Below are positions 6,037 through 6,417 of a DNA stretch of 6,417 bases, piece by piece. Location of the stretch: NCBI GenBank assembly GCA_015711895.1, contig MU158644.1, positions 12,663-19,079 of the forward strand, written 5' to 3'. This DNA is from Candidatus Solincola tengchongensis (GTDB lineage Bacteria; Actinomycetota; Geothermincolia; Geothermincolales; RBG-13-55-18). Below the pieces are notes generated by a model. It had not been told where the DNA came from. It searched no databases and saw only the letters and a program-made list of their open reading frames with translations. Position 1 is the stretch's first letter. Every line of letters begins with the position of its first letter. The translations under genes and the position numbers were made by a program.

Positions 6037-6124
6037 GGAGGGGTGGCAGAGCGGACTAATGCGGTGGTCTTGAAAACCATTAGCCTTCGCAGGCTCGCGG
6101 GTTCGAATCCCGCCCCCTCCGCCA
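6037..6124 (+). tRNA. tRNA-Ser (anticodon TGA), CCA encoded
   Basis: A complete class II tRNA reads serine codons of the UCA family. The acceptor arms GGAGGGG (6037-6043) and CCCCTCC (6114-6120) pair fully; the discriminator is G6121 and CCA is encoded at 6122-6124. The anticodon loop CTTGAAA (6069-6075) gives anticodon TGA at 6071-6073, on a TGGT/ACCA stem. The long variable arm AGCCT-TCGC-AGGCT (6082-6095) is typical of tRNA-Ser. The T arm is GCGGG-TTCGAAT-CCCGC (6097-6113). All elements are intact. It is a substrate of the SerS encoded upstream, with the unrecognised locus at 5117-5888 in between. Confidence 0.98.
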
Positions 6125-6417
6125 GATCTTAAGCTCCCTGAGGGCCCCCTCTCGAGCAGCGATGTCAGGTGATACCTCTCCACCGGCTGAAGAAGGAGCG
6201 AGAAGAAACGCGAAAACGAGACACGGCGCCGAGGGAAGGATCGTCTCGTATACCAAAACGCATGGAGCATCACCGATTCCCGTGCAACCGCCGCGTCGAG
6301 CCTGTCCCCGCGCCGCTGCATCACGATGGGCGCGTGTACCGGGGCGAACACTAATTTTCGATCCGGCAGGGGAGGGATTAGCGGCAGCGCATGGCCGGAT
6401 GCGGGATCGTTGGCTAT
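6125..6417. other. Region after tRNA-Ser, no supported gene
   Basis: A 61-codon frame (6169-6354, plus) has a charged, featureless translation and no ribosome site. No clear terminator follows the tRNA. Near the right edge a 7-base inverted repeat, ATCCGGC / GCCGGAT (6361-6367 and 6394-6400), encloses a 26-base loop; it may belong to a feature that continues beyond the window. Confidence 0.35.

Noticed and set aside
5911..6132. Plus-strand reading frame ending in GGVAERTNAVVLKT and GSNPAPSARS
   Set aside because: This is the well-known false translation of a tRNA-Ser gene; the tRNA at 6037-6124 explains it fully.
6160..6220. GTCAGGTG followed by GAAGAAGGAGC, loosely like an SRP RNA core
   Set aside because: The conserved GGAAGGNAGCAG arrangement and pairing stems are missing.
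6001..6351. Minus-strand reading frame containing GGGGGIRTREPAKANGFQ
   Set aside because: This is the antisense false translation across tRNA-Ser, common in databases as a spurious protein.

Overview
The window is GC-rich bacterial chromosome with a housekeeping character. It has strong GGAGG-type ribosome binding sites, TTG as well as ATG starts, and tightly packed genes. A DUF4446-type protein, a monofunctional prephenate dehydratase and the GC content suggest a high-GC Gram-positive-like lineage such as a deep-branching Actinomycetota, with Chloroflexota or high-GC Bacillota as alternatives. The sequence alone does not settle the taxonomy.

Layout. Positions 1-1805 are on the minus strand and carry two genes for the nickel-pincer nucleotide (NPN) cofactor: larE (921-1805) and, 363 bases downstream in transcription, the N-terminal part of larC (1-557, cut by the window edge). 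Positions 1806-1951 form a divergent promoter region. Positions 1952-4684 form a compact plus-strand operon: a membrane-anchored DUF4446 protein, pheA (prephenate dehydratase with ACT domain) and serS (seryl-tRNA synthetase). The first junction overlaps by 13 bases and the second has a 4-base gap. Positions 4685-5116 are a long intergenic stretch with small inverted repeats but no convincing gene. Positions 5117-5888 hold an unrecognised locus: a coding-like N-terminal segment in one frame, a very GC-rich low-complexity middle, and a coding-like C-terminal segment in another frame. It is either two small genes or one gene interrupted by a frameshift. A tRNA-Ser(TGA) lies at 6037-6124, and the last 293 bases show no supported gene.

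How the parts relate. LarE (sulfur transfer) and LarC (nickel insertion) act in the same pathway, which builds the cofactor of lactate racemase and related LarA-type enzymes; LarB and LarA are not in view. PheA makes phenylpyruvate for phenylalanine. SerS charges tRNA-Ser, and one serine tRNA lies about 1.35 kb downstream of serS, probably as its own transcription unit. The role of the DUF4446 protein is unknown. I did not find a clear new defence, mobile or RNA system. The items most worth a second look are the split or novel locus at 5117-5888, the three-cysteine LarE, and the unexplained 363-base and 432-base gaps.
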